In this document: one piece after another, positions 46,985 through 58,379 of the stretch
Position numbering within the stretch: the stretch's first letter is position 1
Layout of the letters: every line of letters starts with the position of its first letter
Source: Megaleporinus macrocephalus
Lineage: Eukaryota > Chordata > Actinopteri > Characiformes > Anostomidae
Length of the DNA: 64,000 bases
Assembly: GCA_021613375.1 (NCBI GenBank)
Contig: CM038709.1
Span: 39,763,656 to 39,827,655 of the forward strand
Direction: 5' to 3'
Position numbers and translations under genes: made by a program
The notes under the pieces: generated by a model
What the model was told of the DNA's origin: nothing
Databases searched by the model: none
Seen by the model: only the letters and a program-made list of their open reading frames with translations

Positions 46985-47395
46985 GTTTCTATATCTTTGC
47001 ATTAAATTAATTTCATTATACAAGGTTCCGTGGATTCCTCAATTTACTTGTTTAGGATCATCACAAATCCTGATTTAGGTTTTATTTTAAATACTTTTTT
47101 TGTATCACTACCCTTCTAACACACACTGGGTCAAAATTTATCATTGTTCACAGAGTTTGATAGGAACTATTGACATTTGTGAACATTTGCAGTTGTGAAC
47201 ACATTTACAAACACTATTTTTGTTCATGAAGTAAATAAATAAGCACTAAAATAATGCTTTACAGTTAAAAACGACATTTTTAATGAACTCTTAGACTATT
47301 AAATAATAAAATATAAAATAAACTGATGTTAATAGATTTACCAAAGAGAAAACTCATCAATCCATAATATGCCATAAGAAAATTAATACAAGGCC
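46985..47395 (-). mobile_element. piggyBac-type MITE (family P), ends lost
   Basis: Inverted relative to 32720: ttgtatcactacccttctaa, gataggaactattgacattt, gttcatgaagtaaataaata and taatagatttaccaaagaga appear in reverse order. The CCCTTT ends are not visible. Confidence 0.65.
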
Positions 47396-47559
47396 ACTAA
47401 AATTATCAACAGAATGTAAAGAAATAACTCACAAGGGGTGATAGTGAGTCACTGTAGCATCGAATTAAATGAGTCCAATATGTGAGGATAAAGAAGTAGC
47501 ACTGCTGCCCTGACGGCGTATTCTAACCTCTTGACAATCATGCTGAAGGTGCTGCTCCT

Positions 47560-48140
47560 GGTCAGATCATTTAAGAAAAGGCAGCCACCTCACACACACA
47601 AGCACCCTAATTACACACACCTGTCACCCATTACTACACCCGGCAGTAGCTCATTAGCACTGCCTTCTTATTCCCCTCTCTCACTGCGGGCAGTGCATGT
47701 TATTGTCTCTGGTAACCCTGTGTTTAACCATCTACTCACCAGTTGTCGTCTTGTAGTGTCTGGCCAGCTCCCTGTCGGGTCTCTCTTTCCAACTCAGCTA
47801 CCTACCTTGTTCCACCAGCGGCTCTCCTCTTACCCTCCTGGAAACGTGGAAGTTCCTGGACTCCCGGATCCAGCTGAAGGAGCTTCTCCATCTGTGTGAA
47901 TTCACCCTGGTGTCTATCTCCCACGGTGCTCAGCGAGAGATGTTGGTGGTGGCTTCGGATAGCAGCAGCAGTGTTCCCATCATCATTCCCTCTATTGGGA
48001 GTGGTTTTATTTACACCCACAGGGTCCCTCTCCTGTCTCTCTTTGGGGCCATGCAGAGGACAGACCCCTGTAATGACTGTTAGTACGGGATCTCTATCCT
48101 GGTGATTCAAGAAGCGTAAGAAGGCCTTTGTTTTCCAATG
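47560..48140. other. GC-richer block, possible LTR-type relic
   Basis: The order acacacctgtcacccattac, tagcactgccttcttattcc, then CT-rich text and ctgtaatgactgttagtacg is reminiscent of a fish LTR, but ends and repeats cannot be fixed. Overlapping frames on both strands (47531-47899 +, 47802-48155 -) carry no domain. Confidence 0.2.
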
Positions 48141-48579
48141 TCCAGACAGAATCATTACACACTTAGGGAGAATAAAGTGATTTAAAGTTTGATGCTGAAC
48201 TCCAGGTTTCTCCTAAACTAGTAAGGAGTGAAGAGGGAGGAGGAGGGGCTCTGCTTTTCCTTGTTTCTTATGGTAACTGTGGAAAGCATATCTTTCTGAT
48301 AATATTTAGCCCTGTATTGTTTGAAGTCTGACTTCAACATGTTGTATCACATTATATATTGCTCATTACTCTTTTAATTTTTAAATTCTTTCCCCAAATT
48401 TATTAATCTCAAGTTATTAAATAAAACTGTCAGGAGTCCCACTGTGCTGCACTTCACTGTCCAGATCTCCACCTTTTATTCCTCCCTTATAACAAAAATG
48501 GCTCTGAGCCACAGCAAAAGTTTGAGTTGCGCAGAAACAGAGGCTGCTTAGGTCTTATTAGTTGAAAATTATTCTAAAT

Positions 48580-49265
48580 AACTGAATATGGAACCAATGA
48601 TAACATATTCCTTTATTCCAGACCGATCAGTGACCCTACAGAAATGCATACAAATACAGTCGGAGTTTCATGACCTCCGAACTCGTATCTGTTATTCCTA
48701 CTTTTCCCCTCTATCTCCATTGTTCCAGGACTTATGAGGTAATGATATGTCGAACGCCAAGTGAGCAAGAGAGGTGTGTGTCCTCGTATTTTGTTTCGCC
48801 GTTTCCCTGCTTTGTAACACACCCCATTTCCGACGACCTCTCGACCCGGCGTGTTGGAGCGGACCGTGAGGCCGGTGACGCACACACGTTAAATATTTGC
48901 TTTGTCTCATGTTCGCTCACAATGGTCTTCCAATGGCGATGCGAGGTGCGCTCATCCTGTGTTGTGCTTCGGGAGATAAAGCGCTCGGCGTCTTAATCCA
49001 AACTGCTCTGGAGGTACGTGAGGTTAAAGATGTTTCATCGGCCTGTTTGCTTGAGAAGCATTGTCTTCCTTTCACACTGGAACAAGTGGTGTCTTGAACT
49101 GACTTGCTGTGTCAGCCATGGCCAGGACCAGCATGAGGACACCGAGGTACCGGCCACAGCACTTATATGAGATCCAGTGTGGAAACACAGATGACATTAC
49201 CAGAGTCAGCAGGTTCTCAGAGCAGCTGTGGTCTGGCCAGAGTGGACTCTAACTACCGCTATGCT
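48580..49265. other. CpG-retaining unique block
   Basis: Several mutually overlapping frames on both strands and a 47-codon frame from ATG at 49117 ending TAA at about 49250; none has a recognised motif. Non-repetitive with many CpGs (aatggcgatgcgaggtgcgc). It may be regulatory or an isolated exon. Confidence 0.25.
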
Positions 49266-49344
49266 TATTGCTTCTTTGACTTCTTGAGATGCTCAGGTAT
49301 ACTGTAGGCTAACACATGACAAAGTCTTACCGAATAGGCAACCA

Positions 49345-49995
49345 AGTTCATTGTTTAATAATCTTTACCTTATCAAGAAGTGTATTTTCACCAGTAAGAA
49401 CACCAGATATCATTAGAAATACAAATATTACATAACAAGAATGCAAATACCTGGAAAAATTTGCATCGCTCTGCATCAGTATACAAATTTTCTGTCCATA
49501 GGGGTTGATATAATTCACATGGTGTCCACAGCAGTACCTAAAACATAGCCCAGCTTGTAAGTTGGTAGACAGGTATCACATCTGACCTGCTATCCAGTAA
49601 AGTAATGGTGTGGACTTTAACAAACTAAGACCACTTCTACCGCTGCAGTCATTCAATTGGTGTATTTACCAATTGAACCGCCAGCTACACAGGTATAAAG
49701 CCCCCCATCATTGGAGCTGTGTTCCAAGTAACATGAATATCTTATTGTGAAAGAAGTAGATCATATCTTGAGCTCCAGTTTAAGGAAGAAAGTGTAGTTC
49801 CAGATTTCTCCTGGATGCCCCAGACATTGTATGAATGTATTCAGTTCCTTCAGCAGCAATCTTGATCTAGCTTAATGAAGTACTGATCAGTCACAGCAGG
49901 TATTAGATGAGAACTGTAAATAATACTACTGAGTTGTTTCCAGAAGAATAAGCTTGGAAAGGGTTAAATAAACACACTGACATGTAAGAAAAATG
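49345..49995. mobile_element. Tc1-like family relic (second non-coding copy)
   Basis: gtattttcaccagtaagaac, aacaccagatatcattag, tcttattgtgaaagaagtag, ttccagatttctcctgga and attagatgagaactgtaaat appear in the same order as at 34775-35110. About 49440-49740 is foreign to that order and is probably an insertion. Confidence 0.55.
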
Positions 49996-50104
49996 GAAAT
50001 GAAGCCCAAGTTCCAGTTGTATATTCTGAACCAAATGACTTGGAACAATAAAATAAGTGGTATAATGGAGGGAAACAAACAACTATGAACTATGTATAAA
50101 AATA

Positions 50105-50107
<3 letters not shown>

Positions 50108-50183
<76 letters not shown>
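50108..50183. repeat. (TA)n microsatellite
   Basis: About 76 bp of pure TA ending at the left inverted repeat of the Tc1-like element. The IYIYIY frame at 49926-50198 (-) is an artefact. Confidence 0.97.
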
Positions 50184-50187
<4 letters not shown>

Positions 50188-50674
50188 CTACTGCTCAAAA
50201 ATTTAGGATTACTTTAGAATTTCATTTCATGCAATTCACAAACAATATTGTCCATTTTACAAATAATCTAAGAGTATCAGATGATTTTTTAAGAAAAAAA
50301 ATGTTTGTATTAAAGCCTTATTTTGCATACAGTCCTATTATCAGCAATTCTCAGTCCTCTGTCTAAATCTCCTGGTACGGCCGCCAATCCAAGTTAAGGA
50401 TGTTATTGGACTAATTGGTTGTTAGGACACTCTAGCTCAATTGTGATGCACAGCTGAAAAACATTCTACTAATAAGTGAGTATAAAAGGGAACAACATTC
50501 TAGGTTAGTTTAGTATCTGAAGTATCAGCAGTTGATGGCTTGCTGACCACAATGACCAGAAAGAAACAACTTTCTTTAGAGACCCGTCAGTTCATTGTTG
50601 TGTTAAGGAAGAAGATACTCCATTGAAAACGAGAACATTTCACTGTGATCCCAAACTTTTGAGCGGTAGTTTAT
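50184..50674 (+). mobile_element. Internally deleted Tc1-like transposon with both ends
   Basis: The left end ttactactgctcaaaaattt and the right end aacttttgagcggtagttta are inverted repeats of about 25 bp next to TA. A transposase N-terminus survives at 50550-50620 (MTRKKQLSLETRQFIVVLRK), matching the start of the paired-like helix-turn-helix of Tc1 transposases. It is followed within a few codons by a stop and then the right end, so the catalytic domain is deleted. Non-autonomous. Confidence 0.75.
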
Positions 50675-51364
50675 ATATATATTTATCATAGTTGGTGTAA
50701 TTCATATATTGAGCACCTTATTTGCTGTGTTCAATAGATCCATAGTTTGTTTACTACATAATGCATAACACATGCTCGTTTTATATGCATTGTATGTAGA
50801 ATCTGCAAGTATTGTGGAAATTATCATTGTGTTCAAACATACAACAGGATATTGTTCAATCAGTATTTTGTTTATCTGTGGTTTCTATGTCGACCAGACC
50901 TGGATCATCTAGAAGTTCTAAATACATCAAAAACACTGAGTACAAGCCATAGCCTGACCAGATCCTAACCAGTTGTTAGAAATGGAAAACCGCAACGGCA
51001 GCTCAATGTCAGAGCTTTTTACTGAAAGAGTCACTACAAAACTGTAACGTAAAACAATACAAACTATAGCAATGTCTTACAGAAGATATATTAAATACAA
51101 CATATTGAATGTTTTAAACAATATTTAAATGTTAATGTTTTATTTAGAACAAAAAATTGCACAAAAATGTTAAGTATTAGTGTGGGACTAACATACTATT
51201 CATATCCTCTATGGGCGCTAGTGGAAATTATCATTAGTGTTGATTTTTGATTGAATTTTAATGTTTATGCTACAAACTGAAGATCAAGTTTTAGAAAAAA
51301 AAAAAGTTCACGGAAAGTGTTTTGGTTACAAACATGCAGTGCACTCTCCTGTTTTGCTTATATA
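50675..51364. other. AT-rich DNA, no recognised gene
   Basis: Nothing supported beyond AT-rich unique text. Confidence 0.45.
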
Positions 51365-51369
51365 CTGTC

Positions 51370-51585
51370 TTTACATTTAAGGCATTTGGCCAACACTACA
51401 GTTTACCTGTACACAGGTAGGTGAAGGTAGTGTTACAGTTTACCTGTACACAGGTAGGTGAAGGTAGTGTTAGGGGTCTTACCCAAGCACTCTTATTGAC
51501 ATAGTGTAAGGTGGTCAGCCCGGTGAGGAATGAAACCCCATCCATGCAGAGCAGTGATTTAACCCACTGCGCCAACCACTATTTT
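51370..51585 (-). mobile_element. tRNA-derived SINE (family A), short copy
   Basis: On minus: A box TGGCGCAGTGGG (12/12 to TRGCNNAGYNGG, at 51563-51574), a B-box-like GGTTTCATTCC at about 51527-51537, body gagtgcttgggtaagacc, about two 37-bp units, and the tail ggccaaatgccttaaatg. Compared with 23085-24078 it shows the unexpanded state of the same element. Confidence 0.7.
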
Positions 51586-52540
51586 GGTATCTTTGCTTAA
51601 ATGTCTACACAATTTTTGAATTGTGTACATTCAGAAATGTGTTGAGCTGTCAAGTGGCTCCAGATACCGTTTTTCTTTTGAGTGCATGTTTTTGTCTCTG
51701 TTGTTTTCTCATGTTTGACAGCAGTGACTGGTCTCAAGTAGAGTATCAGCCCCATGGATTTCCCCGTGACAGGGGTCAGAGCTTGGTGTGACAGTCAAAT
51801 TTCCAGCCTGGTGACAGCTTCCCTGTGGGGCGCATCGCCTGGAATTGATTTCTAGCTCAGCTTCACGTGTCCGTCACTTTGCTGGCTAAACAGTTGTCCA
51901 TGTGGACTTTAATGACTGATCTTTTCCAAACAGACATGGATGCTGGAGGAGGATCTATCATGAAAGGCAGAGAGTTTAAGGACCTGTTTTCCAGAGTCAG
52001 ATTAGGTCTAAGCCTGGACTGAAATGAATAGTGAGTAACTGTTGGCACTTTATTCCAGGGTTCATGGGAATAAAACCATTAAACATTTGGAAAGTAATAA
52101 GAATGTTTTAAATTCAGACACTGGAACATCGCTGTGAGGAGTTAATTGCCAAAAGAGCATTACCAAGGTACTGATGTTGGATAATCATCTGTAGGTGGAG
52201 CTTCATCAATCCAGACAACACAGCTTAAATGATGAGGTGGATGGTGCTTGGCTTTGGGCATGGTGACCTTAGAGAGCATCCCATTCTATCAACTGGACAA
52301 TACACATATTGAATGACTGTATCAATAATTAGAAGTGGTCGTAGTATGTCCACACCATTACTTTACTGAATATCATGTCAGACGTGACATCTGTCCACCA
52401 ACATTTGCTTCAATGGATACTGAATATTGGGCGAAGTGTGATCAGTTGCTAGATAGAAGCTTTAGTAGTTTAGAAATATATTTACCTCTTTATAATATAC
52501 CTCTTTACCGGAAAGCTGGCGGGTTTGCCCCCATCGGGCC
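51586..52540. other. No firm feature
   Basis: 52190-52290 (catcaatccagacaacacag, gatggtgcttggctttggg) reads like part of a DNA transposon, but no motif confirms it. The rest is unassigned. Confidence 0.3.
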
Positions 52541-52544
52541 CTTT

Positions 52545-52776
52545 TCTGCCCCTCCAACGTGCAACCCAGTGTTATGGCATCAGTTGTGCCAACAGATCAG
52601 TCAGTTAACAGTTAGCATCTCCATATTTCTGTAATCAAAATTGCAATAGACATGGATCCAATATGCTTCAGTGTTGGGTAACTTTTTGGAGTGGCCCTCA
52701 CAGTCCCATGACTTAAACATCTTTAAATATGTGTGGGTAGATTTTAAACATGTGTCAGTGTGTTATATATACACAC

Positions 52777-52855
<79 letters not shown>

Positions 52856-53000
52856 GTATGTCAGTGTGTTTTTCTTGTGGAAAACAACCCAGTATTATTT
52901 ACAGTTATCATATAATACCTGCTTTGAAGGCAACTGCTGAAGGCAGTTCAAGATATGATCTACTTCTCTCACAATAAGATATTCATTTTACTTTGTATTG
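52545..53000 (+). pseudogene. Tc1 transposase 3' remnant, split by (TA)n
   Basis: LEWPSQSHDLNIFKYVWV is encoded at about 52688-52743. Functional Tc1 proteins have WPSQSPDLNPIE here, so the third catalytic Glu is replaced by Lys and the Pro-Ile pair is lost. Downstream, after the TA tract, come the non-coding family landmarks in inverse orientation (gtggaaaacaacccagtatt, atgatctacttctc). A near-identical second remnant lies at 53876-54135. Confidence 0.7.
52778..52853. repeat. (TA)n tract with flanking duplication
   Basis: Two TA runs joined by ataata. Flanked by acacacgtgtata and tatacacgta, which are inverted, and by a direct repeat tgtcagtgtgtt at about 52754 and 52859. Confidence 0.9.
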
Positions 53001-53042
53001 TATTTATGCTTATTTACATCAGTTCCAATGATCTGAGCATTA

Positions 53043-53047
53043 TATAT

Positions 53048-53112
<65 letters not shown>

Positions 53113-53126
53113 ATATATATATATGC
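53043..53126. repeat. (TA)n palindrome with GCGC clamps
   Basis: acgcgcatatata at the left mirrors tatatatgcgca at the right; the centre has a single tatta interruption. The whole tract is a near-perfect inverted repeat of about 80 bp. Confidence 0.9.
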
Positions 53127-53149
53127 GCAAGTGTTTGTTTGTGGCTGTG

Positions 53150-53645
53150 TTCATGGTGTTCGTGCTTGACGTCTGCTGCCTGTGGTGTCTCCCATGGGCC
53201 TCTGAAGTAAAGAGTTCGTGCAGCTGTTGAACAGGATATGATGAGAAAACACAAACGCTGGTTTGCTGACCCCATGCACTTGAGAAAAAAACGCCCTTTT
53301 ACCTTTTAAACGCTGGACGCCGGGCCTCTGTGCCTCCGTTAACCAACACAGCTCCCAAACATGCCTCCACGTCCCCGAGTTCAAGTTGAAAGGCGCTTCC
53401 CCCCACTTCACATAGTGCTATGTAAGCAAAGATCTGCAATTCTCCCTTGAGAAAGGAAAGGCCCCGGCAATTAGGCTGTTTCATGTCACGGGCCTGTGCC
53501 TGCTTTCCTTTCTGGACTGTCGCCCACAGTGCTTAAGACACCTTAAGACCCTTAAGTGGCGCTGAGAGCGGAGCAGACAGCGGGTAATGCCGTTTAGAAG
53601 CAGAAACTGTGAGCAGGAGCCATTCAGGATCAGATAAGCACCATA
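53150..53645. other. CpG-retaining unique block with clustered CTTAAG
   Basis: Non-repetitive, mixed composition. CTTAAG occurs at 53532, 53542 and 53551; the last continues as TTAAGTGG, which fits the NK2-type homeodomain core (T-AAGTG). Frames on minus (53151-53411, 53299-53484) have no domain. Candidate regulatory element. Confidence 0.3.
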
Positions 53646-53654
53646 TCAGCAGGA

Positions 53655-53870
53655 GTCAGGTTAAAGGGCCCATATCATGGGAAACCTATTTTTTCTCTTT
53701 TTTTGTAACAAACCAGTTTATGTGAACTTTGTTTCTAAACATACCGTTCATCCACATGGTCCATATATGGAATCCAGGCTGCAAAAATGTTCTGTTTTGA
53801 ATGAATTGCTTTTGAGGTGACATAAAATACTTAAATCATTTGCATCCGTTTAGCCCCACCCATTCACAAT
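53655..53870. mobile_element. Dispersed repeat related to 62775-63960 (first part)
   Basis: Begins aaagggcccatatcatggga and includes caaaccagtttatgtgaact and gtttagccccacccattc. The segment at 62775 begins aaaggccccatatgcaacat in the same style. Class unknown. Confidence 0.4.
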
Positions 53871-53875
53871 GGTCC

Positions 53876-54135
53876 TTTTCGGCCCCTTCAACGTTCCATC
53901 AGTTAACAGTTAACATCTCCATATTTCTGTAAGCAAAATAGCAAAACTGCATGAACGTGGAGTCAATACGCTTCAGTATTGCATTACTTTTTGCAGTGGC
54001 CCTCACAGTCCCATGACTTAAACATCTTTAAATATGTGTGGGTAGATTTTAAACATGTGTCAGTGTGTTTATTTAACCCTTTGCAAGCTTTTCCTTGTAG
54101 CAACCCAGTATTATTTACAGTTTTTATCTAATACC
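53876..54135 (+). pseudogene. Tc1 transposase 3' remnant, second copy
   Basis: gcagtggccctcacagtccc then catgacttaaacatcttt decodes to QWPSQSHDLNIF, as at 52688. The upstream text (cagttaacagttaacatctc, atatttctgtaagcaaaata) also matches 52600-52640. The copies are about 1.3 kb apart, so a local duplication including the adjoining GCCCC-type repeat is likely. Confidence 0.65.
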
Positions 54136-54139
54136 TTCA

Positions 54140-54140
<1 letters not shown>

Positions 54141-54217
<77 letters not shown>
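54141..54217. repeat. (TA)n microsatellite
   Basis: About 76 bp of TA with a final tatta break. Confidence 0.97.
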
Positions 54218-54223
<6 letters not shown>

Positions 54224-54342
54224 GGATGGGAATATTTTGAAAGTTACCATGTGTTAATATAGGTTTTGCTCATAAAGATGCAATGTCTATAAACACAATA
54301 TATATACACAGTATTTTAAAAGCTATTTGTTTGACATTGCAT

Positions 54343-54459
<117 letters not shown>

Positions 54460-54600
54460 CTTTTCTAAGCTTCTTCTTGTGGAAATAACCCAGTATTATT
54501 TACATTTCTCGTCTAATGTCTAATACCTGCTTTGATTCCTAAATCATTTGCATCTGTTAAGCCCCGCCCATTCACAATGAAGTTACAAGAAGTGTTTCAC
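54460..54600. mobile_element. Third fragment of the Tc1-like tail
   Basis: ttctaagcttcttcttgtgg, aataacccagtattatttac and aatacctgctttgattccta repeat the text at 52870-52925 and 54090-54135, followed again by the gccccgcccattcacaatg block. Confidence 0.55.
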
Positions 54601-54649
54601 CCTTGACTGCTTTCTAAATGAAGTGCAATGCAGGGCAGATATTATTTAC

Positions 54650-54898
54650 ATATCTTTGCTGTCCAAAGAAAAACACATGCCTTCATTTTTATTTTCCTAT
54701 ATTATTTGAACACAACAGCTGCCATTTATATTGTGTGAAATATGTGTGGTGTATGAACCAATGGAAAGGCTCCAAAATGGCTTGTAAAAAATCCTGGTTC
54801 CATTGATTCACATTGAAGGGAAAGACTCTTTTGGCTCTCTCTTGTAAAGTTGCCATTTTGAAGGTACTTGTTTTTCTTTGGACAGCGACAATATGCCG
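54650..54898. mobile_element. MITE family A, reverse orientation
   Basis: tttgctgtccaaagaaaaac at the left and cttgtttttctttggacagc at the right; interior in reverse (ggttccattgattcacattg, gctctctcttgtaaagttgc). Confidence 0.75.
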
Positions 54899-55174
54899 GT
54901 CTTAAAAGTGCATTGACAACGGTAGCCTGTTTAACTCTAAGGAATAAAAAGAGGTCATGTAAAAATAACATTTCTCAAAACAGTATTACAGGTATTAGGC
55001 AGTGTGTTCATAACCATATTGTGTAATAATAGCCTGTGAAATTGCTATGAAGAGGCACTAAACTGTTTGGATGTCTGGTTCCATTCACTTACATTGTGAA
55101 CACTTGTGAAGGAAATTTACTGTAGAATGAAACATTTCACACCAAACCACTTTAAATGACTTTGGCCTTGTACA

Positions 55175-55640
55175 GACTGCCAGTACAGCATATTCAGATT
55201 GTATCCAGACTGATTAATAGTCTGGATGGCAAAAACACATGAAATCAGATTTTGGCTAATTGGATCTGATCCACATTTGAAGGTGGTTTAAAATGTTCCA
55301 ATTAGATTTATATGGATCCTCAGTTTGAACGCTCAAACTGCTCAAATGGGATTTCTTTTGAGTCACTTGCAACATGATAAGCAATGTCAGTATGAAATCC
55401 AGAGTGACAAGTGCTGGGATTTGATATGTCGTTTGTACAACAACAACCAATGCAGGAATAGCAGTTCAGACAGTCATCTCAAAAGATCTACTGGAAAAGT
55501 AAATCCAATTTGCCTGCATTCTAAACAAATGAGCCTCAGTTTATATCCTAAACGATTACTTGTACATCCATTTGGAAAAATCAGTGGAATTCCCCATAAA
55601 GTTCTGGAAAATGGAGAATGATGGTCAGATGTCAGGGTCC
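55175..55640. mobile_element. Possible dispersed DNA element
   Basis: Text such as gaatttgg-free aatcagattttggctaattg, attagatttatatggatcct and gagtcacttgcaacatgata is in the style of a fish element rich in decayed CCGATT motifs. Ends not determined. The frames at 55256-55662 on both strands carry no domain. Confidence 0.25.
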
Positions 55641-55773
55641 AATCACTTCTCAGTAGACTCATCCTGTGAATGGTGAGAGTGATAAGAAGCTATTAAGGGA
55701 AGATTCCTCTGAAAATTGCTGCATCATCTCATTTCAACAAGCGATTAGAAAGGGGCAAGGTAAGCACTTCCAT

Positions 55774-55830
55774 TCCTACCACACACACACACACACAGTC
55801 ACACAAACACACACACAAACACACACATAA
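55774..55830. repeat. (CA)n microsatellite, interrupted
   Basis: CA runs broken by gtca, aaa and taaa. Confidence 0.9.
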
Positions 55831-56925
55831 ACACAGAGTATCAGGACTATTTCCTGTGCCTTCCCTCCCACCTTAAGCGATCCCCAGAGGCTGACTCACA
55901 TATCTGGGAACAGGACAGATGGGGACAGGACAGAAGAGGAGCAGGGAGGGGTACGTTAGCATTCGGTTCCATGGGGGTGACATAGGACCTGAGGAATTCT
56001 CTGGGACTTTTGCCAAGCAGGAATCGGAACAGTATGTGTGCCTGCCCCTTTAGCTCTTCTGTCTGTCTTGTCCTCTGCTAATGTGAAGGATTAGCAGATG
56101 TACCAGCCGTGTTTACCGAACGCTAAATATCAAGGAGCTTGAGTAGTCGGTTTACAGGAACACCTACATGACTAGGCCCATTGGCCACTCCATCAGGTGG
56201 ATCTGCACCTTGTAGGTTTACGGTTACTTACCGTAAACCTATGCAAATGGCCCTCTACCTTGTCCATCAGTGAACCATTTCCTACAGCGCAACAGATGTG
56301 CGAGGACGAAGGCCAACACCCAACTTCTTGCCAGCCACACCACAGCATTAGGAGCGTCCATGCTCAGAGGAGAGCCTGAAGAAATTCCGAATCTGCTACA
56401 TCATCTTACCAGCCAACTGGTTGATGGGTTGGAAACGGGCATGTGCAAGTGATACTTGCCATTTTCCTTTTTTGTAGACAGGATGTCTTTTTGTGAGGGA
56501 AACATAGTATCAAGGAGGATCTCTGAGTGTTTACTTTTAATGGTAGGTGGGGTCGTGGGAGTTGGAACATGGTATTCATAGAGGTTACACAGAATAGTAC
56601 ACTAATAAATGCACTAGTGGGCATTTATGGGCAGCAGTGGAATAGTTGAGGACCATGCTTGAAATGAACTGATGGAAAATAAAAAAAACATAGTAAAGGG
56701 GCTGAAAGGACCCCATAGTCCTTTATTAGCTCAACAACCAAATCCAGACTTGGTCTGAACCAAGTCCAAATACAGGTTCATGAATCAGACCAGGAAGGTT
56801 TCAAGAACTGATCTGGGATAATGTCTTAAAACAGAATTAAATTAATGTTATCCGGTGACTAGGCCTATATCTCATTGTCTATCTTCTTGTTATGTCTGGT
56901 GCCACATGCAACGTAATAGGCATTT
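55831..56925. other. Unique DNA, no recognised gene
   Basis: Two overlapping plus frames near 56200-56450 and one minus frame have no domain. The only structural feature is the hairpin listed separately. Confidence 0.4.
56213..56241. other. Perfect 12-bp inverted repeat (hairpin)
   Basis: taggtttacggt and accgtaaaccta are perfect complements separated by tactt. Transcribed from either strand this gives a 12-bp stem with a 5-nt loop. Only one such structure was noticed, so a MITE end or a chance dyad cannot be excluded. Confidence 0.85.
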
Positions 56926-57040
56926 CCCGGTCCAAACACGAACAATCCCAGACGCAAACAACAAACTGTGCAACCGGTGAACCTTTTCACTATCACCTCC
57001 TTCTTTGGTGAGGCACCACTATGAAGGGTCTAAAGAGGAA
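56926..57040. repeat. Dispersed repeat fragment paired with 11698-11812
   Basis: Same block order as at 11698: ggtccaaacacgaac, gcaaacaacaaactgtgca, ggtgaaccttttcac, tttggtgaggcaccac. Confidence 0.45.
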
Positions 57041-57555
57041 ACGACTGCCATTGATAAGGTTAGCTACAACTCATTCTCAAATGAGTGAAGAATTACACAG
57101 TGCCTGTGGGTTCTAACTTTAGTTAACTAACCCAGCTAATGTTTACACCCACTAACAGAAGCCAAACCGTCCTCTTGTGTATACCCTCTTTATTGGCTGT
57201 AAGTTTTATAGAATATTTATTGGTTTGCACCCACATTTTTAGTTTTCAGTCATCAGCCCTCTTTCTGTGCCAAGCTACCAAGCTAAGCTAAAGACAGCTA
57301 GTCCTAGCCAGCCATCTTCATCAGTGCTTGTCTGGCTGACGAGCCTAAAAACCAAAACACAAAGATGTGGGTTCATATCAAGAAACTTCCTTGTAGGAGA
57401 ATCCACAAATGGCCAGTTTGGCTTTGCCACTAGCAACTAAAAGTAGCTAGGTTAGCCTAGTAGCTAAATTTAGAGCTCACTGGTGCCAAACTTTGTCTTT
57501 CTTCATTCAGTTAAAAACTACAACTTACCTTATCAACTGCAACCATTTTTCTCTT
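57041..57555. other. No recognised feature
   Basis: Non-repetitive text with ctaagctaaagacagctagt-type motifs common in fish repeats; nothing supported. Confidence 0.4.
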
Positions 57556-57639
57556 TCCTTACAAAAAAATAAGTATACTTAAAGTTAAGTACCTAAGTAA
57601 AATTACCAAAAAATGATGTCCTACAACTGCCAAAAGTAC

Positions 57640-58010
57640 ACAACTACTTATTGTACACAACCATTGATAGTTCACAACTACTAATACTGCACAACTACTT
57701 AAAATACACAGCTACTAATTGTACAACTAATACTAATAGTACACAGCTACTTACAGTACACGACTACTTATAGTACACCACTACTAATAGTGCACAACTG
57801 CTTACAGTACACAAATATTTATTGTACACTACTACAAATAGTTCATAACTACGAATTTTACATAACTATGTAAAATACACAATTACTAATTGTGCACAAC
57901 TACTAATAGTACATGACTACTTATACTGCACAAGTGCTAATAGTACATGACTACTAGTAGAGCACAAGTACTAATACTACACAACTATTTACAGTACACA
58001 AGTACAACAC
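57640..58010. repeat. 17-bp minisatellite, about 21 units
   Basis: Degenerate unit cacaactactaatagta. Most units are exactly 17 bp, with one double-length unit near 57710. The period is not a multiple of three, so no frame opens. Confidence 0.9.
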
Positions 58011-58379
58011 CCTAAGAACCTCGTTGGATACTCTAGCAACCACTTTGCTACAACCTAGGAACCACTAAAGATGCCATATTCACCCCCTTACAACACCCTA
58101 ACAACAAAAAATGTACTTCCCAAGTACACTTTATGTAGTCAGTATACTATTATCATTGTACTTTTTGGGACTAAATTGGCCCACTTACTCATTTATGAAA
58201 GTATACTATAAAGTCACCTTTAAGTTTAAGAGTAGTAGACTTCAAGTACACAACTTGTCTATCTTTTGTTCTGCAACTACACTAAAAGTAAATGTATGGG
58301 TTCACTGTTAGCTTACTAGTTTGTTACCTAGTCTCCAAAAAAGATTATCACACATTATCTACACAGAGAGGAATGTGGT

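Noticed and set aside
47531..48155. Pair of frames of about 120 codons on opposite strands as genes
   Set aside because: They contradict each other, have no domain, and the region looks more like a decayed LTR-type sequence.
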